Assembly: GCA_017979445.1 (NCBI GenBank)
Contig: CM030718.1
Coordinates: forward strand, 26,035,021 to 26,099,020
Source of the DNA: Akebia trifoliata
Taxonomy: Eukaryota; Streptophyta; Magnoliopsida; Ranunculales; Lardizabalaceae
Direction: 5' to 3'
DNA: 64,000 nucleotides
Shown: positions 34,952 through 47,000 of the stretch, piece by piece
Layout of the letters: every line of letters begins with the position of its first letter
Numbering within the stretch: position 1 is the first letter of the stretch
Notes under the pieces: generated by a model
The model's input: the letters and a program-made list of their open reading frames with translations, nothing else
The model's database searches: none
What the model was told of the DNA's origin: nothing
Position numbers and translations under genes: made by a program

Positions 34952-35216
34952 TTTTTTTTTTTTTTATGATCGGGTATCTCTATAGACTGCGGACCTCGTT
35001 CGTATATATTCTTTGCCCGGTCCATAGACCTTGATTTTATCCAAAGACTAGTCTCGAGGCATGCCCGCACATCACATGCACCAAGTAAGTGAGGGTATGT
35101 CCTCCGGGTAGCCCTTAAGAAATTAATGCTCATACTGGGTATCGAACTCATGACCTACGGGCATAAACTACTTATCCGTGTGAAATTGCCATTGAGTCAA
35201 TCCCTCGAGGTTAATG
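34952..35216 (-). mobile_element. tRNA-derived SINE, second family
   Basis: Minus strand: CTCGAGGGATTGACTCAATG with box A-like TGACTCAATGG, and box B-like GAGTTCGATACCC; A-tail seen as the T-run at 34951-34965. AAGGAACATAAT (34940-34951) and AAGGAATATAAT (35217-35228) form a 12-bp duplication with one mismatch. The 124-codon frame across 34777-35151 is a by-product. Confidence 0.75.
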
Positions 35217-35228
35217 AAGGAATATAAT

Positions 35229-35754
35229 TCGTTTAGCCAACCGTAAATTATTGGGATAAAGATTTGTTGTTATTCCGATCTTAGTTATCGGAAATATTTG
35301 GAGTTGGAAATTTTGAATGGTAATATAACCTTATGGATTGATAAAAAGTGGTAGGTCTAGTGATAATGGAAATCATACCCATAAAATATGCCCTTTTAAT
35401 AAGACTACCAACTGCTCAAATACATGGTAATTTGGCAAAAATTTGCAAATAATTACCAAAAGCATCTAGAGCAGTACTGCTCTCTTATCTCTTCGTTAAC
35501 AATCTTCTTTACTAATTGTGGCAACACTGTTAATTAGGTATCCACCTTGGATTACCAGTTTATAGAACAAAAAATAATGTAAAATTCTTGGTTTACAATT
35601 TAATAATATATGTTTAAAATATAAACAAATCAACATCAGATACCCCAATTTGATTCCGTTCACACCAGGTTAGGACAACCTTATTCACCCTATATTAATA
35701 GAATGTAATCCCCTAAATTCTGGTCATCCTCGTGTGTCGTTTACACCCGGAACA
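35229..35754 (+). promoter_or_regulatory. Upstream region of the FIT-like gene
   Basis: No gene or clear repeat. A possible TATA-like CTATATTAA lies at about 35690, some 65 bp before the chosen ATG. No other element could be named with support. Confidence 0.3.
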
Positions 35755-37780
35755 ATGCAAGGTCAAGCATTCCAAACATCTCAAGCAGACTTTATCGACT
35801 TCGGATTTCATGATTTTATGAACGATGACAGCTTCGAACAATTCATCGATCTAATTCGAGGAGAAAATGCTGATCCAATTGACAAATATAGTCAAAATTT
35901 TGATGGTGCGCTTATGTTTAGTGCCGGAATGGTCGAAAACCAGTTTTGCTCCACCCCACAAAGCATGTTCGAAATCAACTCCGCAAGTAATTCTAATCCT
36001 AACTTGAGTCTTAATCCTTTACCACCATTTGGGGGAGAAATTGAGAGAGGTGGTGATGAAGAAAATGAGGGGGACGACTCCTCGGGGACTACAACAACTA
36101 CACCAACAAAAGGGACAGGGATGCGTCGTTCAAGAACATTGATCTCGGAGCGAAGGAGGAGAGGTCGAATGAAGGAGAAGCTCTACTCGTTGCGCTCCTT
36201 GGTTCCTAACATAACAAAGGTATGTTCGTCCAACCTTTTGCTCTAAGTACCTCTAATATACACATTGTTGATCCGTGAAAAGGCCACTTATAGTTGAATT
36301 AATATATCAATGTGTGTCATATAACATGTTTTATTTCACAAAATTGGTGTATAACAACTTGAAGTGGAGTGGTTCTAGTATGATTGAGGTCAGGATCATT
36401 AACAAAAGAGAGTTTATATTGCCACAAAACTTTTCTTTATCAAAAAAAATTGTTGACTGGAGTGCAGAAAATCATTATATATATATAAATACACAAAGCA
36501 TATTTGGTGTGTTCCAGGCAGATTTTCAGTGAGGGCACTTGCCCTAATAAGATTTTCGAATTAAGGATTTATTTAGCTATTACAATAGATAACAGTAGCT
36601 TGTAAAACAATCTGCTAAAAAAAATCACTCTTAGTTTCCCCTACAAAATAATTTCCCTCTTAGTTGCCCTCATGTGGGCAAAATCTTAACCCCAAGGGAT
36701 TGGCCTAGTGGCAAACCGAGCCCTGATAAGCTCCTCAAAAAGGGTAGCTCAAGTGTTCGAAATCCCACAAAGCAATGAATTCCTTGGGACCACCCTCCAG
36801 GGTCTGTTGACCTAACTCAACCAATTGCACGTAGGACTTTTGGGGGGGGGGTGCGCCCATGAGATTAGTCTCACCCAAAGGGTGGGGATACCCTCGATAA
36901 GCACACAAAAAATGTGGGCAAAATCCTGGCTCTGCCCCTGGTTGGACATGATTTCATGAATTAGTGTGTTATAAGAAAAGTTGGAATGACAATATAAGTT
37001 CTTTTTTTTAAATGTTACCAAAATTATTTACCACCACCAAGCTATCCCTTTGTAATCTATTAAAAATCTACCCTATTCCTTATTTCCTAGCAATAATTTT
37101 TAATCTATTTTTCTTTCCGATATACAGATGGATAAGGCGTCAATCATAGGAGATGCTGTGTCATACTTGCAAGAGTTGCAAATGCAAGCTAAGAAGCTAA
37201 AATCTGAAATAGCAGGACTTGAATCATCGCAAAAAGGCGTATCAGGAAGGTTTCAATGTTCCTTCGAAAATCCGAAGAACACTCATATTGCAAACAATAA
37301 GTACCAAATTGGCATGAAAATAATTCAGGTATATAGAGATATCAAATACTTACAGAATTACTGAGTACCACCTTTTTTATATCTATATATTAAGGTGCAT
37401 AAAATTGCCTTGTTTTATAGATGGATGTGTTTCAAGTGGAGGAAAGAGAGTTCTATGTGAGATTGGTTTGCAAAAATGGAGAAGGGGTGGCAGTAGCTCT
37501 TTACAAGGCCCTTGATTCCTTATCGTCCTTCGACATTAAAAGCTCGAACTTCACCACAATTTCAGAGAGATCCATACTAACATTTACTATAGACGTAAGC
37601 CCGTGTAATTAATTGATTCTTCTTCTTCTTCTTCCTCATTTGATGTTTTATTGAAATTAATTAACATTGTTTTAATATAAACAGGTTCAAGAATGTGGGG
37701 AGGATGTGAACTTATCAACCTTGAAATTATGGATGAGTGGAGCTCTTCTAAAGCAAGGATTTGAGTTTAAAACACTATAG
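35755..37780 (+). CDS. FIT: FIT-like bHLH transcription factor (4 exons, 311 aa)
   Basis: Exons: 35755-36219, 37128-37328, 37421-37594, 37685-37780; all boundaries fall between codons. It matches the pattern of Arabidopsis FIT (bHLH29; 318 aa from memory), which drives iron-uptake genes in roots as a heterodimer with group Ib bHLH proteins. Residues 10-45 carry the acidic N-terminal segment (FEQFIDLIRGENAD). The basic region and helix 1 are at 125-155 (RTLISERRRRGRMKEKLY), with Glu132 of the E-box-contacting motif. The exon 1/2 border falls in the loop, as usual for plant bHLH genes; helix 2 begins MDKASIIGDAV at 156. The C-terminal part (223-311: FYVRLVCKNGEGVA, TLKLWMSGALLKQGFEF) is also FIT-like. 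I start at the ATG at 35755; the frame extends upstream only through non-ATG codons. Confidence 0.9.
36517..36943. mobile_element. hAT-like MITE in FIT intron 1, split by a SINE
   Basis: CAGGCAGATTTTCAGTGAGG on the left and GGCTCTGCCCCTG on the right, with internal TTAGTTGCCCTCATGTGGGC. It is the same family as the complete MITE at 59528-59773 (CAGGCGGCGGATTTACAGGG ... CTGGCTCCATCCCTG). Its own 8-bp duplication is unclear. Confidence 0.55.
36686..36911 (+). mobile_element. tRNA-derived SINE in FIT intron 1, 14-bp target duplication
   Basis: Box A-like TGGCCTAGTGG and box B-like GTGTTCGAAATCCC, with an A-rich end (CACACAAAAA). ATGTGGGCAAAATC is repeated exactly at 36672-36685 and 36912-36925. 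It sits inside the older MITE at 36517-36943. Confidence 0.85.
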
Positions 37781-38884
37781 CTTCCTAACTTCACTTTCAT
37801 CTCTCATGTCTCTACTCAACCAATCCAACAATGTTTTATTCCGATTTATTGCTAAATGATAGGTGTTGATCTACTGATTGTAGCTAAACTTGAAGTTTGA
37901 GGCCTTTTTAAATGAAGGAATAATATGAGACTTTATGAGGCATAAATAAGTATTATAGTTGTAATAAATTATCAATCTATAAGGTTTTGGTAATTGTTTT
38001 ATTTAATTTTATATCATTTGTTCTCCTCATGAATCCAAATTGTTCCAAGTGATGATAAGGATGGTGACCAACCTGTATTAATTCTATCTTAAGTCAACCA
38101 AATTTTATTAAATTGCTAAAAGGTAAAAGAGATTTAATAAAGAAACCTTACATTGCCATATCAATATTTTTATAATATACACCAGATAATGAAATTAAAT
38201 ATGGTATCTATGGCATAACCAATTTTTTTTTTTTTTGATGAACCGTGTCGCTTTCCATTTCTTCTCTGAAGAAGCTATTTGACTTGGGTTTCTCTACGGG
38301 TGAGAATCGCTACTTGATTGGTTAAGACTGTGAGAGTGAGAGTGAGAAAGAGTAAGAAATCGAAGATTGGCTGTTGTCAGATTGTTTCATATAATTTTAG
38401 GAATTGGTGTGTTCTATAAAACGTTTGGGTTCCAATAAAGTTCTCTTCATGTTGAGAAAGTTATTTATAAAATCATTGATTTATCTTAAACATGTGTTTG
38501 CATAAATAAGAGAGATTCTATTGGCACACCAAATTTTACTTATAACTAGCCAATCCTGTTGAAATTAAGCAGTTTTTATATATAGATTGGGGTGTTATAA
38601 ATAAAAGATGGGGTGTTAATAGAAATTCTCATAAATGATGAATCTCATTCGGCTTGTGGCTTCTTGAGGCCCAACTTCTTCTGGGCCAGGACACAGAGAT
38701 GGTTGTTAAGCACATATTTGATCCATTTAAGTAGTGGGCCTAAAATTAGATTGGAAAATCTAACCAGGCCTATAAAACAAAGCCCAATCACAGCCCAAGC
38801 ACATGTTGCAATTAGACCCTGTTTTCTTAAGGGTTTGTTTGGAACCTACAGTTGGTGGAGTTGGAGTATTGAAAGGTAGTAGCA
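37781..38884. other. 3' flank of the FIT-like gene and spacer
   Basis: No further gene. 38510-38640 has facing words (ATTGGCACACCAAATTTTA and TGGGGTGTTAATAGAAA) that resemble the MITE ends at 40229-40825 and 50500-50600; probably a short MITE of that family. Confidence 0.35.
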
Positions 38885-38885
38885 A

Positions 38886-39114
38886 CCATGGCTTTAAAAC
38901 TCGTTTTGACATCTCGTATCATCCATGCATGAGACTTAGTTGTCTCGGATGACTTTTCCGATGCATTTGAGACATCTCATTCAACAATGAGAAAAATGAA
39001 CATGAGTTTTAAATCTCGCCCGATACATTGACTTGTCTATCCATGTCATTGGTGGACAATACCGAGATGTACCAAACGAGTCGCCTCAATCTTAGGCGAG
39101 ATTTAAAACCATGG
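38886..39114. mobile_element. Short inverted-repeat element
   Basis: CCATGGCTTTAAAACTCG at the left and CGAGATTTAAAACCATGG at the right; TAGCAA occurs on both sides (before 38886 and after 39114). Related to the longer repeats at 25556-25915 and 61745-62095. Confidence 0.6.
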
Positions 39115-39115
39115 T

Positions 39116-40222
39116 AGCAACTCCTAAAATGAACTACAATGTTTGGTGTTCATAGAAGTTGGAGTTGGAAGTCATCATAGGGTACCCAACATTGGGTGTC
39201 ACAAGGGGTTGTGCGATTAGATGGCATTGACAAGGGCCAAGTTTTCACTAAAGGGTCCGTCGTGTATCCCCTCGAGATTTGTCCACTACAATGAATATGA
39301 AAAAATTATAAATCAAGGTAGAGAATAGAGAGAAAAGAGGGGAAAAACAAAAAAGAAAGTTCTTTTGTTTTTTTAAATGAAGATTTGGTCTAGAGTCAAT
39401 CCACCATTCATTTTTTTTTTTATAATGATTGTCCCATGAACCTCCCTAATTCACATTTTCTAACTATTATCGAGTTCCCCAAGAGAACATAGATGGAGAA
39501 AGAGAGGGAAAAGACGTGAGAAATTAGGATTGGTTTCAATCCAACAAACAGCTGCCCGACAAGTATCACCCTCACAACCTAGGGTTGAAGTCGGGGCTTG
39601 ATTTGGTTTGGATATCGAATTAAAATCCATTATATACGTCAATTCTCACTAATATAAATTTTTGGCTCATATACTAGTGGTTTCGCTCGGGTAACTTGAC
39701 TATTACATTAAAGATTGCAAAAGTTAAGAAAACAAATTTTTGAGAGACATTTAATATCTTTGACACTATATGCGTGCATCAATTCCTAATCCTATCAATT
39801 TGGGTTTCAATTTGTTCAAGATTCAAACCACCCAGTATTAGAATCTATTAAATTGACTTGGCAATGTAAAAGACAATGATTATGGATAGAACAATAAAAG
39901 ATTTCTAAAATTGGCTGGAGATCAAATTAGAATTGGATGAAGTTGAAGTTGATGGATTGAAGGCGCAGTCAAATAGGTTAAAATAATTTACCCAAAAGTT
40001 TGAAGCGCTTGAAGATGACTTTGCTTGAGAGAAGATTATCATCAAGGGTTTTGGACTCAAGATTGAAATGAGGACATTTAGGTCATTGTATGAAAGTCTT
40101 TCGAAAGAGACTGAGGTCAAGAGACATCATCATTTTGAAAACACAAGGGTGTCTCAAATATTCACTCAAGACACGGAGGGGCATATCTAAAATTTAAATC
40201 ACCATTAAAATAAAGAAAGATT
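39116..40222. other. Spacer between FIT-like gene and CSD2, nothing recognised
   Basis: No gene. Short frames here (for example the minus-strand 39905-40120) lack family features. Confidence 0.3.
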
Positions 40223-40228
40223 CTATTG

Positions 40229-40825
40229 CCACACCAACTTTTGTTAAGAACACCCCAATTTGGATTCAATCACTCAAGAATTAACAGTCTAGGGGTGCAC
40301 ACGATTCGATTTTGTTCAGATTGAAGGCAAAATTAGAATCAAATTGAACTTAATCAGTTCTATATATTCAAAATCGAATTAACTACCCTTTAGAACTGAA
40401 CCAACCCAAACCAATCTTGATTTGATTTGGTTATGTTCTCGGATCTCTTAAAATAGATATCAAGATATTAATTATCAAATCTTACAGTTAAAAAACCCAC
40501 GATCATCAATGATTTCAGTCAAAAGACGCAACAAATAAAATGACATTGCTAATATTATGTTAATATCTCTATAATCTTAATTATCTACTTAATAACATAA
40601 ATGATCTTTTCAAAGTACGGTTCTAGGATTTCCTGAACCGAACCGAATCAATTGGTTTTTCAACATAGTAAATCAGATCCAGACCGATGAGCTAGGAAAT
40701 CGATTCAAACCAATTCAAAATATCTTGTTCCGGTTCGGTTCACGGTTAGGCCTGATCCAATGTGCACCCCAAATTAGCACACATCTTGGGGATGTGCTCT
40801 TAGTAAAAGTTGGTATGGCTATGTA
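40229..40825. mobile_element. MITE with a second MITE nested in it, 230 bp before CSD2 ATG
   Basis: Outer ends TTGCCACACCAACTTTTGTT and, inverted, TAGCCATACCAACTTTTACT, followed by AAGAACACCCC/AAGAGCACATCCCC. It is split by the hAT MITE at 40287-40771. Members with the same ends are suspected at 38510-38640 and 50500-50600. Confidence 0.65.
40287..40771. mobile_element. hAT-type MITE nested in the outer MITE
   Basis: Left tip (GTC)TAGGGGTGCACACG and right tip TGTGCACCCCA. Flanks AATTAACA (40279-40286) and AATTAGCA (40772-40779) agree at 7 of 8 positions. The interior is rich in AACCGAACC and GGTTCGGTT words, like 14380-15740. Confidence 0.65.
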
Positions 40826-41051
40826 AGCTCTCTGAAAGAATTATTTGACCTTTTTACCCTCTCTCTGTCGCTTCTCCCTCCTCTTCGATCAGTCCACCCG
40901 TTGACCACAAAGTACAAACCAATTTTTATAGAGAGAGAAATTGAGAAGCTTCGAGAGTTCTTAAAGGTTCATTTGCTCTGTGTGTCACCACACACACATC
41001 ACCACCACCTTATCTACTAATCTCCATTTCCATCTCATAATCCCTATAACA

Positions 41052-44000
41052 ATGCAAGCTGTAGTACTGGCAGCCATGGCAGCCCAAACTGTCCTCTTTG
41101 CCTCTGCTTCTCAACCCTTCTTCACTTCCTCCTTACCTCACCCTAAACCTACCCTCCAATCATCCTTCCATGGGTCTTCCCTCAAATTCCCTCGCCAATC
41201 CTTAAAACTCGCCATTTCCCCTAAATCTCTCACCATCTTCTCCGCAACAAAGAAAGCTGTTGCAGTCCTCAAGGGAAATTCCAAGGTCGAAGGCGTCGTC
41301 ACCTTGACTCAAGAAGATGATGGTCTGTAAACCCATTCTCCTCCTCCTCTGTTCTACAATGGGTTTGTTTTTTTTTTTTTTTGTGTGTGTGTGTGTGCTT
41401 AATTTACTTCAATTTCCACTGATAATAGGCCCTACATCTGTGAATGTTCGAATTACGGGGCTTACTCCTGGACCCCATGGTTTCCATCTCGTAAGTTCTC
41501 TATAATTTCTGATAAAAAATAATCCTTAGTGGATTTTTTAGCTAATTTTGTAATTTATTTATGTTTTTCAGCATGAGTATGGTGATACTACCAATGGGTG
41601 TATATCGACAGGTTGATTTCGATTTTGGGTTATTATCTGTTTAGAATTGTTTTTAAGATTGGAATGTAGTAATGTAGGTTAGTAATTTAGTTGTATTGTG
41701 TATTAGGGGCCCATTTTAATCCTAATGGGATGACACACGGTGCTCCTGACGATGAAGTCCGCCATGCGGGTGACCTGGGAAACATAGTTGCCAATGCCGA
41801 TGGTGATTTGCTTTTTTGAATCCTAATTGGAGTTGTTCCTGATATTTTCATTTGTGAATTTGCTGAATTTGTTATTGTTTTGGTATAATATAGGAGTGGC
41901 CGAGGCAACAATCGTTGATAAACAGGTATTGCATGAATCTTGAATTCAGTTTTTGAGTATATTTTGATCATTTAGTATCATTATTATTGTTTTATTATTA
42001 TCAATACTAGAGTTTGCCCGTAGTTTGCTGGTGCGTAGGTGTCCTCTTTGAGGTTAAGGGGGTAAAAGAGGAAAAATAATAAAGTTGAAGTGTTATTATA
42101 GGAAAAGGGGGAGAAGAGGAAATTGGAGGGGTATTATTGGAAAAATGGTACTAAAGGAAATGCAATAAAGTTAGAGGGTATTCTTGGAAAGTAAGAGAAG
42201 AGGAAGACAAAAAAGTTAAAGTTGTCCTCAATATTCATGAGGAAATTAACTCCCATCCCTCTTTATGTGAAGGATAAAGAGAATCAGGTCCACCTTTTTG
42301 TTTTATCATATAGATAGATTATTATTGTTATTATTATTTTTATGTTATTTATGGATTCAAATTCTATCCCACGTATGCACTTAGCCCCATAAAAATGAAG
42401 GAGGCCCAATGCCCCTCGAAATAATTGCTTTTATAGGATGGAGGGATGGTGAAATAGGGGTTTGAGACTATTTGAGCATGTTTTAGGGCTGGTTCTTTAA
42501 ATTTTCATACGACAGAATATCTTGATTTCCACCACCTTGGACTTGGTCCTTAGTGTTGTACCATGTAAATTTCTTGTACATTTTGTGTGCAATTGTTATT
42601 TCTTTTTTCTCAAGTTTATGATGATATTGTACCTAGTAGATCAATGTTGTCCAATAACAACTTGTGTCTGGCTTAAGATTTCATTCTTGGTATTCTTTGT
42701 AGGATCTTTGAATGTTAACTTTATTTTCTTTTTCTTGAAATATGTAGATACCTTTGAGTGGTCCCAATGCGGTAGTTGGAAGAGCCCTAGTGGTTCATGA
42801 ACTTGTGGATGACCTTGGAAAGGGTAAAGATTCATATTCACTAGCTTCAACTAAGATACATGTCATTTGATCATACTTTAGATGTAATTGGTAGATATTT
42901 ATATATATCAACTATATTTTCTTTATCTCTTGTTTTGCTTTGTTTTCCAGTATCATCTAACTTTGATTTTTACCACCTGCAGGAGGACATGAACTTAGTC
43001 TTACCACAGGCAATGCAGGAGGAAGATTGGCATGTGGTACGCATTACTTATTCACACTACCTTTCAAGCTTAATTTTTTTGTTCTTTGAGTTGCAAATTT
43101 TTTACATTCGACATATGAAATTTCAATGATTAAGCTTTGTTGTAATCATTTCATCATCAGCTTTGATAATGGAGACACCCCAATTTTCCCAAGTCGAGCC
43201 CGAGAGCTCAATCGAAATTTAGTGAGTAGGGTGGACACAAGAGAATTTCAATCAATCAAGTGGGACTCACTCCATGCTTAAGCAAGTATATCAAAAGATT
43301 TTTAAAATTCATTTAAGCCTGGCTTTGAGTAACCAACGGTCAAGCTTATACCTACTTTGGCCATTAGTCACCTAATGTTAGAGGAATTTTGTTTTGGCTT
43401 TTACCTACTTAATGTTCAGGTTATCTTTTGCCTTGGCCTTCACTCAGCTAATATACAAGCCAATTTTGCCTTGGCCCTCACTTACCTATGGCTAAGTTGT
43501 TTAGACAATTGTCAGTGCACTTGAGTGCTCAAGATTTACGTAAGGAAATTGTTTCTTTAATCCCTTTCTTAATTGCTTATTCCTTAAGAAAATCTCCCAA
43601 GTTTCTCATTTTCCCTATGCATTAAGCATTTTCTAATTTTGCGACCTTGGTTTTCTAGGAATTGTTCAAGTCTTCTAATCTTGATTCTTGGTCAACCTTT
43701 GGTTCCTACAAATAGTCAATTACTCTTCTACTCCTAATTTGTTGAGAGTAAATTAGGGAGATTGACTTTTAAGCCCATTATTCCCATCCTTAATGCAAGG
43801 TCCAGTCTACTAAATTCCATGTAAATTGACTAGAATAAAAGGTCTTTGATTATTTTGCCCACCTACAAGAAGTAGTCTCTAGGTCTTTTACACTTCTACC
43901 ATATTGTTGTTAAGAGTTTAGCGAATGCTTTGACACCTCTATCCTTTGATGATTATGATTAGTAAAATTCAAAGAGTTGCAAAGACCATCAAGGACAAGT

Positions 44001-47000
44001 TGTTGGAGGGTATTTGAAATCATTCATTGAGGTATTTTTTGGAATATTTTAGAGTTAAGGAAATTGGACTCTTCTATCCCAAAGATTTTCATATAGCCTA
44101 TATATAGAGGACTCATTCAAGACAAAGGGGGAGGCAAATTAGAGTCCCAAAATTCTTTCTTGAAGTCTTCTTAAGGAACAAAATTTTGTCCAATTGAGTT
44201 CTTACTAATCCTAGAAGCTTAGAGCAAAAGAAAGGAGAAAGAAGAAGAAATGAAGTCCAAAGTGGGGAAGACACTTTTATTTTTTATTTTTCTTTCTTTA
44301 CTTTTATGTACATTTAAATTGTTGCAATGTGATGTAGTTGTTTTATTTTCAATGGCATAAAGTGAAAGAAAGTAAGTCTTCACTATGTGAGTAATCTTCA
44401 TTTTCTAAGTTCATAATAAACTTTTCTAAGAGTATTTAATTTCATAACAAGTTGTCTTTATTCCCTTTAGTTTTCAAGCAATTTAAATTCTAAAGTTTAG
44501 TTTCTTTCTTTAATGGCATAAGTAGGAAGAGAATAAACCTTCACCACGTGAAGTAATCTCTCCTTTTTAAATTCAGGAATAAGTTTCAATGGAACATTGT
44601 CATGCATACACATTAGCACACACTACTACTTTTATTTTCCAAAATGGTTATGAATCAATAGTGTAAAGCTACCTAGATTTATCCTTAAAACTCGAAACCA
44701 ACAACGACAATCCCTAGATGACACATCTTCATGCATAAGGTGTAAACTCCCATAAAGATTTATCCAATTGATGGACATGTCTTTAAAGTTCCACTAACAA
44801 AAATACTCGTAAAGGAGTACATATTCATGTAATTCATGCTTGAGAACCAAAAGGTGAAATCTAATTAGATTTATACAAAAACTTCAAGTTTACAAAAAAT
44901 TTCAGCAAGTATGAAATTTTTTCTATAGCTTGTTCATTGATTTCATTTGCAAGTTTAGAGGTTTGATTATATTTCGTGTAATTTTTAAGTGCTTACTACC
45001 TTTTCTAACTTCAAAAAAACTACAAAATTAGTTTTCTACTTCACTTTTGACAATCCTTTGGTAAGTACCAACTTGGTGGTTGAGACAAGATGACCTTCCT
45101 TGTTGCACAACTAAACCTCCTTACCCATTACTTCTAGGTGAAGACCAGATTTAAGTCACTATTTGCTTGAAAAAATGAATTTAAAAGCATCTTTTATGGT
45201 GTCCATTCACACCTCAACTCTTTGAATGGTAGCGACTCATAAACCTACGGAGATGAAGTCAAAACCTCATGTATTTACAAATGATAATAACCATATTCAA
45301 ATTGTAGATATTAGAGGTTTAATGGATTTGACCTCATTTACGTGGGTTTAGGAGTCGCCGTCATTTATAGAGTTAAGGTGTGAATGGACACCATAAAATG
45401 AGTTTTTAAAATCTGATTTTTGAGTTTATAGTGACTCAAATCTGATTCAACCTAAGGGGTTGAGGGTAAGGAGGTTCGGTTATGAGACAAGGAAGGTGTT
45501 AGGCTCTTTATCTCACCCACCAAGTAGGTGAGTACCAAATATTGATCAAAAGTGAAGTGAAAACTAATTTTTTTAAAGCTAGAGGAGATGTTAGAGTATT
45601 TAATAATTAAACAAAGTATAGTTCAATCTCCAAACTTGCCAAAGAAGTCAATGAGCAAGCCATGTATGAAAATACATGCTTATTGGAATTTTTTGTGGGC
45701 TTGAGGTTTTTGTGTAAATCTACTTAGATTTCACCTTTCTGGACCTCAAACACTTCCTATCTATTTATTTACTTGCTTCGGAGTATATTTTTGTTGGTTA
45801 GGTTCTAAGGACATGGATGAAACATATCCTTGAAGGAATTTTCACCTAATGCATGAAATTATGTCCACTAGAGACTGTTTTTGTTGGCTTAGAGTGTTAA
45901 CATATATATCTACACTTTTGACTCTCAATTTTTTAAAATAAAAGAAAGGTGGTGTGTGCTAAGGTTTATGCATTCTATGCTCCATGAAAGAACTTATAAT
46001 ATGTACTTACAAAAGGGGGATTGTTTCACATAGTGAAGACCTTATCTTCTTTAAGCCATTTACAAGAAAAAAACTAAACTGGGAATTTAAAGTGCTTGGA
46101 ATTGAAAGAATTTAAAATAAATTAATATGAAATTAAATACTCTTGAAGAGTTTATTATGGACTTAAAAAATGGAGATTGCTTCACATTGTGAAGACTTAT
46201 TCTCTCTTCCATATGCCATTTGGAAACAAAAGCAAATAACTACATTTACATTGTTAGGAATTAAAAGTGCATTAAAGTAAAGAAAGTAAAGAAAAGCATA
46301 GATAGAAGGGGGAATTTAGGGGTTAAATTACATAAATATAGATCCTACACCCCACCTTTGTCTTCTTTAACTTTCCTTTTTCCTCCTTATTATAGGCTTC
46401 TACGGTGTATAAGTGAACAATTAGACAAAATTTTGTCTCTTTAGAAAGTTTCTAAGAAAGGATTTTGACATAATTTTGGGACCCAAACTTGCCTTTCTTT
46501 TGCCTGGGATGGCTCTCTTTTTTAGGCTCGAAAGAGACCCTTAGGGATATAAGTGTCTAATTTCCTTAACTTCAAAGTATTCCCAATAAAACCTCAATGA
46601 ATGACTTCAAATGCCCTCAAACAACTTATTATTGGCGGTCTTTGCACTCTTCTTAAGTCTTACCAATCATTATCATCAAAGAATGAGGTGTAATAGTTCA
46701 TAAGGTTTTGGAGAATCCTATTGGGAGGGTAAGTAGTGTCCAAATCTCTTGAATTTAGTCAAACTCTAGAGAACCTAGTAGCAATGACATGTAATTTGTG
46801 ATAGAAAATTAGGACAATTACAGTAAGCTAGGCTCCTAAAAACTTGAGGGTAGAAAAGTAAAAGGTTTAGAGGTTCTAGAGATTTCTTGTGGGTAATCAA
46901 AGGAGTCAAGGTCCCTTACTTTTGGTCAATTTGTATTGAATTTAGAAAATAAAGCCTTAAATTAAGGATCAAAACGATGGGCTTAAAGGTCAATCTACCT

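Noticed and set aside
34777..35151. 124-codon minus-strand frame
   Set aside because: It lies largely across the SINE at 34952-35216 and its T-run, so it is a by-product.
35734..35754. Longer N-terminus for the FIT-like protein
   Set aside because: It would need a GTG start; the ATG at 35755 gives a FIT-like beginning.
40980..41051. Longer N-terminus for the superoxide dismutase
   Set aside because: The extension has no in-frame ATG before 41052; the transit peptide is complete without it.
42000..42320. Possible Helitron in CSD2 intron 5 (TACTAGAGTTTGCCCG ... ATATAGATAGATT)
   Set aside because: Wording resembles some Helitron ends, but no CTRR end with a preceding hairpin could be confirmed.
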